Notes under the pieces: model-generated
The model's database searches: none
What the model was told of the DNA's origin: nothing
What the model saw: the letters and a program-made list of their open reading frames with translations, nothing else
Assembly: GCF_004799515.1 (NCBI RefSeq)
Contig: NZ_SSMX01000014.1
Span: forward strand, 140,264-204,263
Reading direction: 5' to 3'
DNA: 64,000 nt
Origin: Phenylobacterium sp.
GTDB taxonomy: Bacteria; Pseudomonadota; Alphaproteobacteria; Caulobacterales; Caulobacteraceae
Translations under genes and position numbers: made by a program
Shown here: piece by piece, positions 11,962-20,650 of the stretch
How positions within the stretch are numbered: the stretch's first letter is position 1
Layout of the letters: each line of letters opens with the position of its first letter

Positions 11962-12912
11962 ATGGCGCCGCCCCGGATCATCTCCCGCCTGAGGGCGGTC
12001 CGCTGGAATCCGCTGCTCTGGTTGCGGCTCTCGCTGCGCACGGTGTGGCGCGCGCTGACCCGGCTCTGGGGCCGCGACGTGATGCTCTACACGGGCGGGG
12101 TCTCGTTCTTCAGCCTCCTGGCGATCTTCCCGGCGCTGGCGATCCTGGTGACCCTCTACAGCCTGCTCTCCAATCCGGAGCAGGCCGAGCGCGAGGGCGA
12201 GGTGCTGGCCCTGTTCATCCCGGAAGGCGCGCGCAGCATCGTGCAGCAGGAGCTGGTGCGCCTGGCGCATGCGCCGCACCTGGCCATGTCGACCCAGGGG
12301 GGCCTGGCCCTGCTGATCGGCCTCTATGCCGCGCACCGCGGCTTCAAGGCCATGCTGGCGGGGCTCTCCTTCATCCACGACGAGGATCAACCGCACGGTT
12401 TCGTAGGCTTCAACCTCTTGGCCTTCGCGGTGCTCTTGGCGACCTTCGCCCTCCTGGCGGTGGTTTCCGCGGCCTTCTTCAGCCTGCGGGTGCTGGCCTC
12501 GGCCTTCGACCTGCGGCCTCTGCGGGGCGTATCCTGGCTCTACAGCGAATGGACCTGGGGCAGCGCGGCCATCACGCTGGGCATGGGGCTGATCTACCGT
12601 TGGGCGATGTCGCGCCGGCCGATCGGCTGGCGGGCCTCGATCCTGGGCGGCTTCAGCGCCGCGATCCTTTGCCTGTTCGCCTCCTGGGCGACGGCCTTCT
12701 ATGTCCAGGAGATCGCCCATCTGGGGGCGACCTACGGCTCGATCGCCACCGTGGTGATCTTCCTGATCTGGCTGTCGTGGAACGTGAACGCGATCTTCTT
12801 CGGCGGCGCGCTCGCCACCGAGGCGGAGATCGTCCTGGATGAATACGAGAGCCCTCCGGCTCTGGAGGACCTGCGCGGCGAGGCGCCTATGGTTTCGCCA
12901 CCAGGAAGCTGA
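11962..12912 (+). CDS. YihY/BrkB-family inner membrane protein
   Basis: A polytopic protein of about 316 residues with six hydrophobic segments and the family hallmarks: YTGGVSFFSLLAIFPALA in the first helix, a central helix pair, and YGSIATVVIFLIWLSWNVNAIFFGG near the C-terminus. The family was once called ribonuclease BN, but that assignment was wrong; it is a conserved membrane protein of unknown transport function. The frame stays open back to a TTG at 11845. The ATG at 11962 is chosen because the extra residues are Pro-rich and overlap the divergent YCII promoter. Its 3' end overlaps the convergent TusA-like gene by 26 bp. Confidence 0.82.
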   Translation: MAPPRIISRLRAVRWNPLLWLRLSLRTVWRALTRLWGRDVMLYTGGVSFFSLLAIFPALAILVTLYSLLSNPEQAEREGEVLALFIPEGARSIVQQELVRLAHAPHLAMSTQGGLALLIGLYAAHRGFKAMLAGLSFIHDEDQPHGFVGFNLLAFAVLLATFALLAVVSAAFFSLRVLASAFDLRPLRGVSWLYSEWTWGSAAITLGMGLIYRWAMSRRPIGWRASILGGFSAAILCLFASWATAFYVQEIAHLGATYGSIATVVIFLIWLSWNVNAIFFGGALATEAEIVLDEYESPPALEDLRGEAPMVSPPGS

Positions 12913-13117
12913 AGCCGCCGTCGGCCTCTTCGCGCGCCAGGATCTGGGCGCCCGCCTCGGCGGCGAAGTGGGGCACGTCGATCCGCGCCATGGGATCGTC
13001 GGCCAGCAGGCGCACCCGCGACCCGGCCGGCGCGGCCTCCAGCGCCTTGCGCAGCCTGAGGGTTGGCACCGGGCAGCGGTGGCCGCGCGCGTCGACCAGG
13101 ATGTCTTCGGAGGTCAT
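12887..13117 (-). CDS. TusA-like sulfurtransferase/SirA domain protein
   Basis: A small protein (76 residues from the ATG at 13117; 80 from an ATG at 13129) with the SirA/TusA motif RGHRCPVPTLRLRKAL. The conserved cysteine in CPxP carries persulfide sulfur in TusA. The rest fits the two-layer alpha/beta fold (VRLLADDPMARIDVPHFA). TusA proteins relay sulfur for tRNA 2-thiolation and cofactor synthesis; which pathway is served here is not visible. It overlaps the 3' end of the convergent BrkB gene by 26 bp, so its C-terminal codons are antisense to that gene. Confidence 0.85.
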   Translation of the reverse strand: MTSEDILVDARGHRCPVPTLRLRKALEAAPAGSRVRLLADDPMARIDVPHFAAEAGAQILAREEADGGFSFLVAKP

Positions 13118-13150
13118 GGCCTGGCGCATACACCGCCGGCGCCCAAACGC

Positions 13151-13190
13151 AAAAGGCGCGGCCCGACCCCCTTGAGGATCGGTCCGCGCC
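13151..13190 (-). terminator. Rho-independent terminator after the Thr-rich lipoprotein gene
   Basis: Arms at 13155-13166 and 13179-13190 form a 12-bp stem with one mismatch. On the minus strand the stem is followed by TTTTGCGTTT. It sits 36 bp beyond the stop of the lipoprotein gene ending at 13226 and ahead of the TusA-like start, so it should separate those transcripts. Confidence 0.72.
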
Positions 13191-13225
13191 CCGTCGGCTT
13201 CCAGGGGAGGAAGCTGACCCTTCGC

Positions 13226-13513
13226 CTATTTCGGCGGCGTGGTCGTGGTGGTGGAGCTGGTCGTCGAAGACCCGCCGGGAGGCGGCGTGGCGCTGGCGTC
13301 GGCCGGCGGCGTCGTGGTGGTCGTCGTGGTCGAGGAGGCATCGCCCGAGGCCGGCGGCGTCGCGGCCGGAGCCGTGCTGTCCGTGGCCGGCGTGGTGGTG
13401 CTGCTCGTCGTCGTGCTGTCGTCGGCCTTCTTTTGGCAGCCGGCCAGACCCAGGCTGACGGCGGCGAGGCCGGCGGCGACGACCATGGCGCCGCGTGAGA
13501 ACCCGATGTGCAT
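13226..13513 (-). CDS. Low-complexity Thr/Ser/Pro-rich lipoprotein
   Basis: A 95-residue predicted lipoprotein. An N-terminal signal with hydrophobic core VVAAGLAAVSLGLAGC ends in a lipobox (LAGC, cysteine near residue 26). The mature part is almost entirely Thr, Ser, Pro and Ala (TTTTTTTPPAD, SSTTTTTPP), with no folded-domain signature. The ATG at 13513 follows GGAGA at suitable distance; an in-frame ATG five codons earlier lacks one. A terminator follows directly. Likely an extended, possibly glycosylated envelope lipoprotein; function unknown. Confidence 0.7.
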   Translation of the reverse strand: MHIGFSRGAMVVAAGLAAVSLGLAGCQKKADDSTTTSSTTTPATDSTAPAATPPASGDASSTTTTTTTPPADASATPPPGGSSTTSSTTTTTPPK

Positions 13514-13661
13514 TTCGCAAGTCTCCATTGTTTCGATCAGTGGACCGACGTCAGCCCCCTGCAGAGCTGGAACCGTCTTAGGCGGATCCGGTTCCCGAAA
13601 ATGTGAAGAACACCGGTTGAACCGACTGGGTCCGGCCTAAATAGCCCTTCCGGAGGCCGGA

Positions 13662-14354
13662 TCAGCGTGGGGCCGCGCCACCCGCGACGGACCCGGCCGC
13701 GACCGATCCGGGCGCCGAGGCCGAGGCTGGGACGCCGGTGCTGGCGGCGGCCGCGGCGGGCGCCCCGCCCAGGGTGGTCGTAGATGAGCCGGCGGCGGTG
13801 GGGCCGGGCGCGCCCAGGACGCCGCTGCCGCCGCGCGCGCCGCCCACGGCGGGAATGACGCCGGTCCGTCCGGAATTGGTTGCGCCGACGCCCGCGGCGC
13901 CGCCACGCGCGGCGCTGGTCGAGGCCGCCGCCGAGCCCGGCGCGGCGGACGCCATCACGAAGCCGCCGGCGACGCCGACCCCAGGACTGGCGGGGACCGT
14001 GCCGTTGGCGCTGCTGAGCGGGGTCACCGCCGCGGTCTGGCTGGCTTCGCTGATCATCGTGGGCGCGTTGGCCGAGGCCGCCGCGGCGTTGGCCGCGACA
14101 TTGGCGCCGCCGTCCACCGCCGTGTTCGTCGCCGCGGGCGTCGTCCCGGCCGTGCCCGTTGGAACGGAGGTCGGGCCGGCGGAGCTGGCGCCGATGCCGC
14201 CGGAGCCATAGCCGCCGGACGGGGGGGCGTTGACGGCGGTCTGGGTGGCGGCGGCGTCCGAGCTGGTCCGCGAGCAGCCGGCCGCGAGCAGGGCGGCGGC
14301 GGCGAGCGCGGCGCCCGAGGCCAAGAGGGTCAGGCGGACAGGGCGTTGGGTCAT
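13662..14354 (-). CDS. Ala/Gly/Ser-rich low-complexity lipoprotein
   Basis: A 230-residue predicted lipoprotein: basic start, hydrophobic core and lipobox LLAAGC with the cysteine near residue 27, after which the chain is almost wholly Ala, Gly, Ser, Thr and Pro with scattered N and V. AGGAGA lies six bases upstream of the ATG, so translation looks genuine. Such composition in a GC-rich genome can mimic coding, but the signal peptide and ribosome-binding site argue for a real gene. It precedes a second low-complexity lipoprotein in the same direction (148 bp apart). Confidence 0.62.
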   Translation of the reverse strand: MTQRPVRLTLLASGAALAAAALLAAGCSRTSSDAAATQTAVNAPPSGGYGSGGIGASSAGPTSVPTGTAGTTPAATNTAVDGGANVAANAAAASANAPTMISEASQTAAVTPLSSANGTVPASPGVGVAGGFVMASAAPGSAAASTSAARGGAAGVGATNSGRTGVIPAVGGARGGSGVLGAPGPTAAGSSTTTLGGAPAAAAASTGVPASASAPGSVAAGSVAGGAAPR

Positions 14355-14370
14355 GGCAGGTCTCCTGGGC

Positions 14371-14643
14371 TCAGCCCGCCCGGCGGATCGGCATCCCGCC
14401 GCGTTCGGCCTTCAGCAGGTTCCAGCCGTCGCGGGTGAGGACAAAGGCGTGGAGCGAGCCGCGCCAGCCGTTGGCGGCCGAGGCGCCGCCGGCCCGCTGC
14501 AGCAGCCGCCGGCCGCAGAGCCGCAGGCAGGCGCCCATCACGGCCGGGTCGTTGTCGAACACCGGCGCCCGCAAAGCCTCCAGCAGGACCTTGCGTTCGG
14601 TCTCGGTGAGGTCCGGCTGGGATGGGGTTTGGCGCTCGCTCAT
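14371..14643 (-). CDS. Small hypothetical protein
   Basis: A 90-residue soluble protein with no motif I recognise. It is mostly helical and basic (ETERKVLLEALRAP, CLRLCGRRLLQRAGG) and contains a Trp-flanked strand LHAFVLTRDGWNLL. Its stop lies 16 bp from the start of the downstream lipoprotein gene on the same strand, suggesting one transcript. Divergent from the formaldehyde dehydrogenase gene. Could be a lineage-specific protein; no function proposed. Confidence 0.5.
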   Translation of the reverse strand: MSERQTPSQPDLTETERKVLLEALRAPVFDNDPAVMGACLRLCGRRLLQRAGGASAANGWRGSLHAFVLTRDGWNLLKAERGGMPIRRAG

Positions 14644-14806
14644 GTTCCGCTAACGCCGATCGGGCTGCTCTGTTGCCGAAGCGGGGCCTTTGAAGCGCGC
14701 CGGACCGCCGGAAGGTCTTCACAAGCCCGTGCGCATGGGAAATGGTCGCGCCGCGCAAATCGCCCCAAACCGTCCCCCCAAAGCCATCAAACAAAAGAGA
14801 GCCGCC

Positions 14807-15916
<1,110 letters not shown>

Positions 15917-15927
15917 GGCCTCGCGCC

Positions 15928-16563
15928 TCAGCCGGTGTCGGCGAGCGGGGGCGGGGAGCCTCCGGCGTCCTGAAGGGGCGGCTCGCAGAGGCTCAGGGTC
16001 ACCGCGCCGGACAGCCCCATGTCGGCGATCATGCGCCGGGCCAGGACCTCGATGGGCAGCGCCTCGAAATCTGGGCTGAGCGCGGCCTCGTCGAGGCGCG
16101 CGGCGAGGTCGTCGGTCAGCACCTCGAAGTCCTCCTCGTCGCCCTCGGACTCGGTCCAGAGGAGGCGGTTCAGGAGGTTCTTCACCCGGCCCTTGCGGCG
16201 CCAGACGTCATCGCGGACCGGCAGCGCCGAGGCCATGGCGGCGATGGTTTCGACCCGCGCCGCGGCGGCTTCCGCCTCGCGGGCCGCGTCCTTCGCGTCG
16301 CGGGCGGCCGCGCGCTCGAGCTTGACGTCCAGCGCGAGCGTCAGGCGCAGCACCCGCGTGGTCTTCTGGAAGGCCTCGGTCAGCGCGAGGGTCTCGTCGA
16401 GATCCTCGCTGGCCCGCGCCCGCACCGCCAACTCCCGCGCCATCGCCAGCGCCAGCTCGGCGACCTCGCCCAGCATGGCCTCCGCCCGGGCCTGTTTTTC
16501 CGATGAAACGGGGTAGTGGGTCAGTTTGAATTTCAGCTGCGAAACGGCCGTCACGGTGCGCAC
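15928..16563 (-). CDS. Hypothetical helical protein at the island's left border
   Basis: A 211-residue, strongly helical, Ala/Glu/Arg-rich protein with no signal peptide. Central heptad-like segments (AARDAKDAAREAEAAAARVETI) suggest a coiled coil, and the C-terminal part includes the acidic stretch ESEGDEEDFEVLTDDLAARL. The start is a GTG at 16563. The frame stays open a further 100 bases upstream without an ATG, so the native N-terminus may have been altered where the accessory island begins. Converges on the formaldehyde dehydrogenase gene. Function not recognised. Confidence 0.6.
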   Translation of the reverse strand: MRTVTAVSQLKFKLTHYPVSSEKQARAEAMLGEVAELALAMARELAVRARASEDLDETLALTEAFQKTTRVLRLTLALDVKLERAAARDAKDAAREAEAAAARVETIAAMASALPVRDDVWRRKGRVKNLLNRLLWTESEGDEEDFEVLTDDLAARLDEAALSPDFEALPIEVLARRMIADMGLSGAVTLSLCEPPLQDAGGSPPPLADTG

Positions 16564-16673
16564 CCACTCCGCGATGTTGGTGCCGTTCGCAAATGATCGC
16601 CGATTCAGACATTGCTGGGCGTCATGCGCGCAAAGGTGGTAGGTTTTCCCCCAGGGTGAGGGGGGTGCGAAAA

Positions 16674-17108
16674 ATGGTTCCTATTGTATCGTTGTTCAAC
16701 CACAAGGGCGGCGTCAGCAAGACTACAACCACGTTCAATCTTGGCTGGGCCATGGCCGAGCATGGTCGTCGCGTACTAATAGTAGATGGCGATCCCCAAT
16801 GTAACCTGACTGGAACGGTTCTTGGGTTTGATGGGGTCGAAGATTTCAGTGATTTCTACAAGAATAATCCAAACGCCAATATCGCCGAGTCTTTGGATCC
16901 CATATTTAAGGCAACTGGCAATCCTCTAAAGCCCGCGACAATTACTAAGACCACTCACGAAAACCTATTTCTATTGGCTGGTAATATAGACCTAGCCGAG
17001 AATGAAACTCAGATTGCAGTGAACGACCAGTACAGAATACGCTTTACGCTCGACGACACGCAAAGACCGCATGTCGTCACCATCAATTTCATCGGCGACC
17101 CGCACTGA
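16674..17108 (+). pseudogene. ParA-type ATPase 5' fragment fused to the 3' end of a HigB-like toxin gene
   Basis: The ATG at 16674 opens a frame beginning exactly like a ParA/Soj chromosome- or plasmid-partition ATPase: deviant Walker A HKGGVSKTTTTFN (residues about 9-21) and the VLIVDGDPQCNLT Walker A' region. After LFLLAGNIDLAENETQIAV (about residue 116) the ParA sequence stops; Walker B and the rest are missing. The last 28 codons (from about 17022, QYRIRFTLDD to FIGDPH) instead resemble the C-terminal strands of HigB/RelE toxins. They end 12 bp before an XRE antitoxin-like gene, where higB normally sits. Base composition is visibly AT-richer than flanking genes. I read this as a deletion or recombination scar and a non-functional chimera. 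Confidence 0.72.
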
Positions 17109-17120
17109 GGAGGAGGTAAA

Positions 17121-18248
17121 ATGAGTTTCGCATCTTGTCTTACTGACGTCCCTCATCCCGGGGAATTTCTTCGGGAGGAGTTGGAGGAGCGTGGGTGGTC
17201 GCAACGCGACTTCGCCTTCATCCTTGGTGTGCCGGAACAGACGATAAATCTGATCCTGGGCGGTAAGCGCGGCATCAGCCCGGAGATGGCCAAGGCCCTT
17301 GGCGGGGCCTTGGATGTGTCGGCGGAATACTTCGCCAATCTCCAGAAGATGTATGAGATGGCGAACGCCAGGGAACCTGACCCGGCCATTGCGCGCCGGG
17401 CACTGCTTCAGGGGTCCTATCCTATCCGCGAGATGATCAGGCGCGGCTGGCTGGAGGATACCGACGTCGCCATGCTCGAAGCGCAGATGATGCGCTTCTT
17501 TCACGTCAACGACGTGGGGCAAATCCCCCATCTGGCGCATGCCGCCAAGAAGCAGGACTACACCGAAACGACGCCTTCGCAGCTGGCGTGGCTATTTCGC
17601 GTGAAGCAGATCGCAGCCGAGATGGTCGTCCCGACCTACTCGGAAAGTAAACTCAAGGCGCTCGTCGCGGAGTTTCCTCGGTACATGATGGACCCCGAAG
17701 AAATCCGCCATGTTCCGCGGCTTCTGGGCGACTGCGGAGTGCGTTTCGCCGTCGTGGAAACGCTGCCCAAGGCCAACATTGATGGCGTCTGCTTTTGGCT
17801 CGACGACGCACCTGTCATTGGCCTGACGACGCGCTTCGACCGCATCGACAACTTCTGGTTCGTCTTGGGGCATGAGTGCGCCCATGCCCTGAACGGAGAT
17901 GGGCGAGATGAACCCATGGTTGACGTGGATCTTGAAGGGGAAGCCGCCGGCCAGGGCGATGACTTGCCGCTTGAAGAGCGGAAGGCAAACGCTGCGGCGG
18001 CGAACCTCTGCGTGCCCGCTGATGACTTGGAGTCCTTCTATATTCGGAAGAACCCCTACTTCTACGAGCGCGATGTTCTTGGGTTCGCGCGGCGCTTGCA
18101 GCGGCATCCCGGCATTGTCGTCGGACAACTACAGCGCCGGATGGGCCGCTACGACTACCTCACTCGGCACAAGGTCAAGATCAGGCAGCACCTGCTGCCT
18201 GGGAGCATGGTTGACGGATGGGGCGTTGCGGCGCCCGTAACCCTTTAG
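17121..18248 (+). CDS. HigA-type XRE regulator fused to ImmA/IrrE metallopeptidase domain
   Basis: A 375-residue two-domain protein. Residues about 10-85 are an XRE helix-turn-helix of the HigA type (HPGEFLREELEERGWSQRDFA...GVPEQTINLILGGKRGIS). The C-terminal half is an ImmA/IrrE (COG2856) zinc metallopeptidase with HExxH at 251-255 (GHECAHALNG) and the downstream helix ERKANAAAANLCVP that normally supplies the third ligand region. Such fusions act as antitoxins or as protease-controlled repressors in mobile islands. AGGAGG (17111-17116) lies four bases before the ATG. Directly upstream only the 3' end of the presumed toxin survives, so this is an orphan antitoxin-like gene. Followed at 9 bp by a short gene likely in the same operon. 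Confidence 0.88.
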   Translation: MSFASCLTDVPHPGEFLREELEERGWSQRDFAFILGVPEQTINLILGGKRGISPEMAKALGGALDVSAEYFANLQKMYEMANAREPDPAIARRALLQGSYPIREMIRRGWLEDTDVAMLEAQMMRFFHVNDVGQIPHLAHAAKKQDYTETTPSQLAWLFRVKQIAAEMVVPTYSESKLKALVAEFPRYMMDPEEIRHVPRLLGDCGVRFAVVETLPKANIDGVCFWLDDAPVIGLTTRFDRIDNFWFVLGHECAHALNGDGRDEPMVDVDLEGEAAGQGDDLPLEERKANAAAANLCVPADDLESFYIRKNPYFYERDVLGFARRLQRHPGIVVGQLQRRMGRYDYLTRHKVKIRQHLLPGSMVDGWGVAAPVTL

Positions 18249-18257
18249 GAGCCAAAA

Positions 18258-18710
18258 GTGGCCACCTATAACGAACAGCTACAGCGGGTCTGGCACGCCT
18301 TTGAGGAGGCCAATGGCTTCCTGCCATCGTCCGCGCGCGACGCCGTGAAATGGGGCGTTGAGCGGGGGATGATCGTAGTCGGGCCGCCCGACCCTTACGA
18401 CAAGCTTGCTGAAGATATGGCGCGGGCGTTGCGGGAGGAATACGGCACCGATCACCTGGGTCGGCGCTACCGCAAGAACCATGCTGTCAGGGTCACCAAG
18501 GGCGGTGTGCAGCTCACCTTCTGGGCCATGATGGGCGAGGCCCCGCGCGAGCATATGCAGAAGGCGTTTGTGCAGCGCCGGGAGCAGATTGTCGGAGACT
18601 GCGTGCAGCTATCTACGGACGTCGAAGTCTACAACGACATGAACACGGGGCAGCCGCCCATTTACGACGTTCCGCCACCATCTTCTCGTACGTGTCGAGA
18701 AGGGCTTTGA
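18258..18710 (+). pseudogene. Hypothetical partner of the XRE-ImmA gene, 3' end replaced
   Basis: A 150-codon frame starting 9 bp after the ImmA-type gene, with GGAGCC ahead of the ATG. Residues 1-133 (WHAFEEANGFLPSSARDAVKWGVERG ... DCVQLSTDVEVYNDMN) look like a normal soluble protein, which I associate from memory with the gene following XRE-ImmA regulators; this was not checked. From about 18663 the reading frame continues as PPPSSRTCREGL, which is the antisense of the gene fragment beginning at 18762. So the natural C-terminus was lost at that breakpoint. The remaining product might still fold. Function unknown. Confidence 0.55.
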
Positions 18711-18762
18711 CGACCGCAGGATCAATCTTCGACGACAGGTTTTTTTGAATGACGGAGCGCAA
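18663..18762 (-). pseudogene. 5' remnant (33 codons) of a gene cut at the island breakpoint
   Basis: On the minus strand a TTG at 18762 follows the stop of the 243-residue gene by only three bases, in the same frame. It opens codons reading RSVIQKNLSSKIDPAVVKALLDTYEKMVAERRK. This looks like the amphipathic N-terminus of a protein (KIDPxVVKALLDTYE). The sequence then abruptly enters antisense of the + strand gene ending at 18710, so only the first third-kilobase or less of the original gene remains. The tight spacing implies it was the second cistron of an operon with the upstream gene. Too short to assign a family. Confidence 0.45.
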
Positions 18763-18765
18763 TGG

Positions 18766-19497
18766 CTACTTCTTCTTCGTCTGATAGACCCAAAGTTGCT
18801 TACCGCTAACGTCCTGCTTTTCGCGGGACAGCAGTTTGTCCCTTACACCCGACAGCAAATATTTCGGGATGCTCGTGCGCGGGATCAGAATGGCTTCTTG
18901 GTGGAAGCGGGCCTGAACGTCGGACAGGGTCTTTGGCTTGTCGAAGTATCCTTCGGCGATCCAGCTGCGGAAGGTCTCCCCCAAGTCACTGCCACTGGCC
19001 CGCTTCCGATCGCCCTTGATGTCCGGCTTTTGCGCATCCTCGCGAGACGAAGCGTCGTCATTATTGGTCGACTTCGTGCGCTTCTGGCTTTTCCGGCGGC
19101 GGGCCGGGGCAGATAAACCCGCCTTCTGCTCCAGTTCACGTTGGATCGCCGCGAGGCTGGAAGCGCGGACCGAGTATCCAGCGCCTTTGGAGACCACCAA
19201 GTGGCGGTCCTTCAGGTCCTTAAGGAGAGGGCGCAGTGACCCACCAGGGATGCCTAGCTTTTCGTCGAGGTCGGCTGGCTTCGTTTCAACCGTGACCAGA
19301 TCGTCGACGACGAACGACCAGCCTTGGAGGGCAACGAGATACACAAGGATTTTCCCCTTGTTGCCCAGGGCGGCGAACTCCGGGGTGAACGCAATGTCGC
19401 GCTCCTCCGGATCATAACGCACGAAGTCCTTGATGATCGCCTCGATAGCCTCTTCAGTCAGAGCCGATTTCTGCGCGACCAAATCTTTGAGAGCCAT
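18766..19497 (-). CDS. Hypothetical winged-helix-like protein of the accessory island
   Basis: A 243-residue protein starting at an ATG (19497) with AGGAGG six bases upstream. Residues about 1-115 (ALTEEAIEAIIKDFVRYDPEERDIAFTPEFAAL, GNKGKILVYLVALQGWSFV, then LGIPGGSLRPLLKDLKDRHLV) have the helix pattern of a winged helix-turn-helix. A basic, low-complexity linker follows (ARRRKSQKRTKSTNNDDAS). The C-terminal domain (about 175-243) carries SWIAEGYFDKPKTLSDVQARFHQE, which looks like a second small helical DNA-binding-type module. No catalytic motif seen. It was the first gene of an operon whose next gene is now cut. I do not recognise a named family; defence or island maintenance is only a guess. 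Confidence 0.7.
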   Translation of the reverse strand: MALKDLVAQKSALTEEAIEAIIKDFVRYDPEERDIAFTPEFAALGNKGKILVYLVALQGWSFVVDDLVTVETKPADLDEKLGIPGGSLRPLLKDLKDRHLVVSKGAGYSVRASSLAAIQRELEQKAGLSAPARRRKSQKRTKSTNNDDASSREDAQKPDIKGDRKRASGSDLGETFRSWIAEGYFDKPKTLSDVQARFHQEAILIPRTSIPKYLLSGVRDKLLSREKQDVSGKQLWVYQTKKK

Positions 19498-19762
19498 CCC
19501 GAGCCTCCTGCGAACGAATACACGCATACACGATTCGCTCGTTACGAGTCCCGCCGCGGCCGAGGATTGAGCGGAATTTCAGTGGAAAAAGGTGTGGATG
19601 GTGACTTCCAAAGTTCTAGAGAGCCGGGTCAGCCGCCAAAGTGGCGGCACGCATACGGAACGCGCGTATCCGTACTAGGTGCGTTCTGGCATAGTGGCGG
19701 TGAATTCCGTCTTCTATGGTGGATTTTGCCTGCACCAGGCTAGGCTTTCCGGAGCGGCGACG

Positions 19763-20650
19763 TTGACGGTCTGGATGACTAAGGTCTGGGGGTACGGCGA
19801 GCCCGTAGGCCCTCTACAGTTTTCCACCGAAGGCTGGCGCCGGCGGGCGCGCTCGCAGCTGCAGCCTGGCGACACCGTCGCGCTCGTTGGGACCATGGGT
19901 CCGGAGACCGAGGAAGGCGAGCAAAATAGGCTCCTAGGCCTCATGGAGCCGACGACCGAGCCGGTCATGGCGCTCGACTACTTGAAGGCCGACCGCGCGG
20001 AGGATTTCAACGAACGCGGCGAATACAAGTGGCCCTTCGGCCTGCTCAACAGGGCGGCGTGGCGGTTCGATGAGCCCCGCGTAAAGCTGGCGGACATTAG
20101 CGACAGATCGTTTGCTATGGATTCCGCGCAAGGGATCGTCCCCCTGACGCCGGATGAAGCCGCACGGGTGCTGGCGCTGCCACGCACGCCAGCGGCCCTG
20201 GCGCAGTCGATCGTGGAGACGGCTCGGATCGAAGGGGATGATGTCGCCCGACGGAGAGGGGCTCCGCCGCCGACAACCACCCGCGCAGGCGTGATGCACA
20301 TGCGCCGAGCCCCCGCCTTCACCTATGCGCTGGCGCTAACCGCGCCGGGACTGGGTGCGCGGATGCCCACGCAGCTCGGCTACAAGATCGGCTGGGCCTT
20401 CGACTGGGAAGCTCGGATGCGCACGTTCAATCATGCCGCTATGCCGGCGCTCGGCGGGCTGACCTATGGCCCGGGCATGAAGCATCTTTGGCCTACCGCC
20501 ATGGCCGCCTTCCGCATGGAGCAGGCCGTTCTCGAGCAGTTCGGGACCGCGCGTCACCGCAACAACCACGAGATCGTCGCGGGCGTTACGAAGGACGAGG
20601 TGGAACTCGCATGGGCGAGTTGCATCGCAGAGGTGAAGCGCCAATTTTGA
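19763..20650 (+). CDS. EVE-like (PUA fold) domain fused to GIY-YIG (T5orf172/MUG113-like) nuclease domain
   Basis: A 295-residue protein. Residues 1-140 fit an EVE/PUA-like modified-base reader: WMTKVWGYGEP at the start, GDTVALVGT (36-44), RLLGLMEP (56-63) and KWPFGLLNRAAWRF (89-102), the paired-tryptophan strand blocks of that fold. Residues about 187-290 fit the T5orf172/MUG113 branch of GIY-YIG nucleases: Y188 in the first strand, GYKIGWAF (206-213), Arg 218/220 in EARMRTFN, then a helix with E253 and NHEIV with E270. A linker rich in Arg/Pro joins them. This layout suggests a single-protein, modification-dependent (type IV-like) restriction enzyme. The TTG at 19763 has GGAG eight bases upstream; ATG 19775 is the alternative. 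Function is inference from domains. Confidence 0.65.
   Translation: MTVWMTKVWGYGEPVGPLQFSTEGWRRRARSQLQPGDTVALVGTMGPETEEGEQNRLLGLMEPTTEPVMALDYLKADRAEDFNERGEYKWPFGLLNRAAWRFDEPRVKLADISDRSFAMDSAQGIVPLTPDEAARVLALPRTPAALAQSIVETARIEGDDVARRRGAPPPTTTRAGVMHMRRAPAFTYALALTAPGLGARMPTQLGYKIGWAFDWEARMRTFNHAAMPALGGLTYGPGMKHLWPTAMAAFRMEQAVLEQFGTARHRNNHEIVAGVTKDEVELAWASCIAEVKRQF

Noticed and set aside
12839..13498. 219-residue plus-strand Arg/Gly-rich frame
   Set aside because: Antisense of the TusA-like and lipoprotein genes; crosses a terminator.
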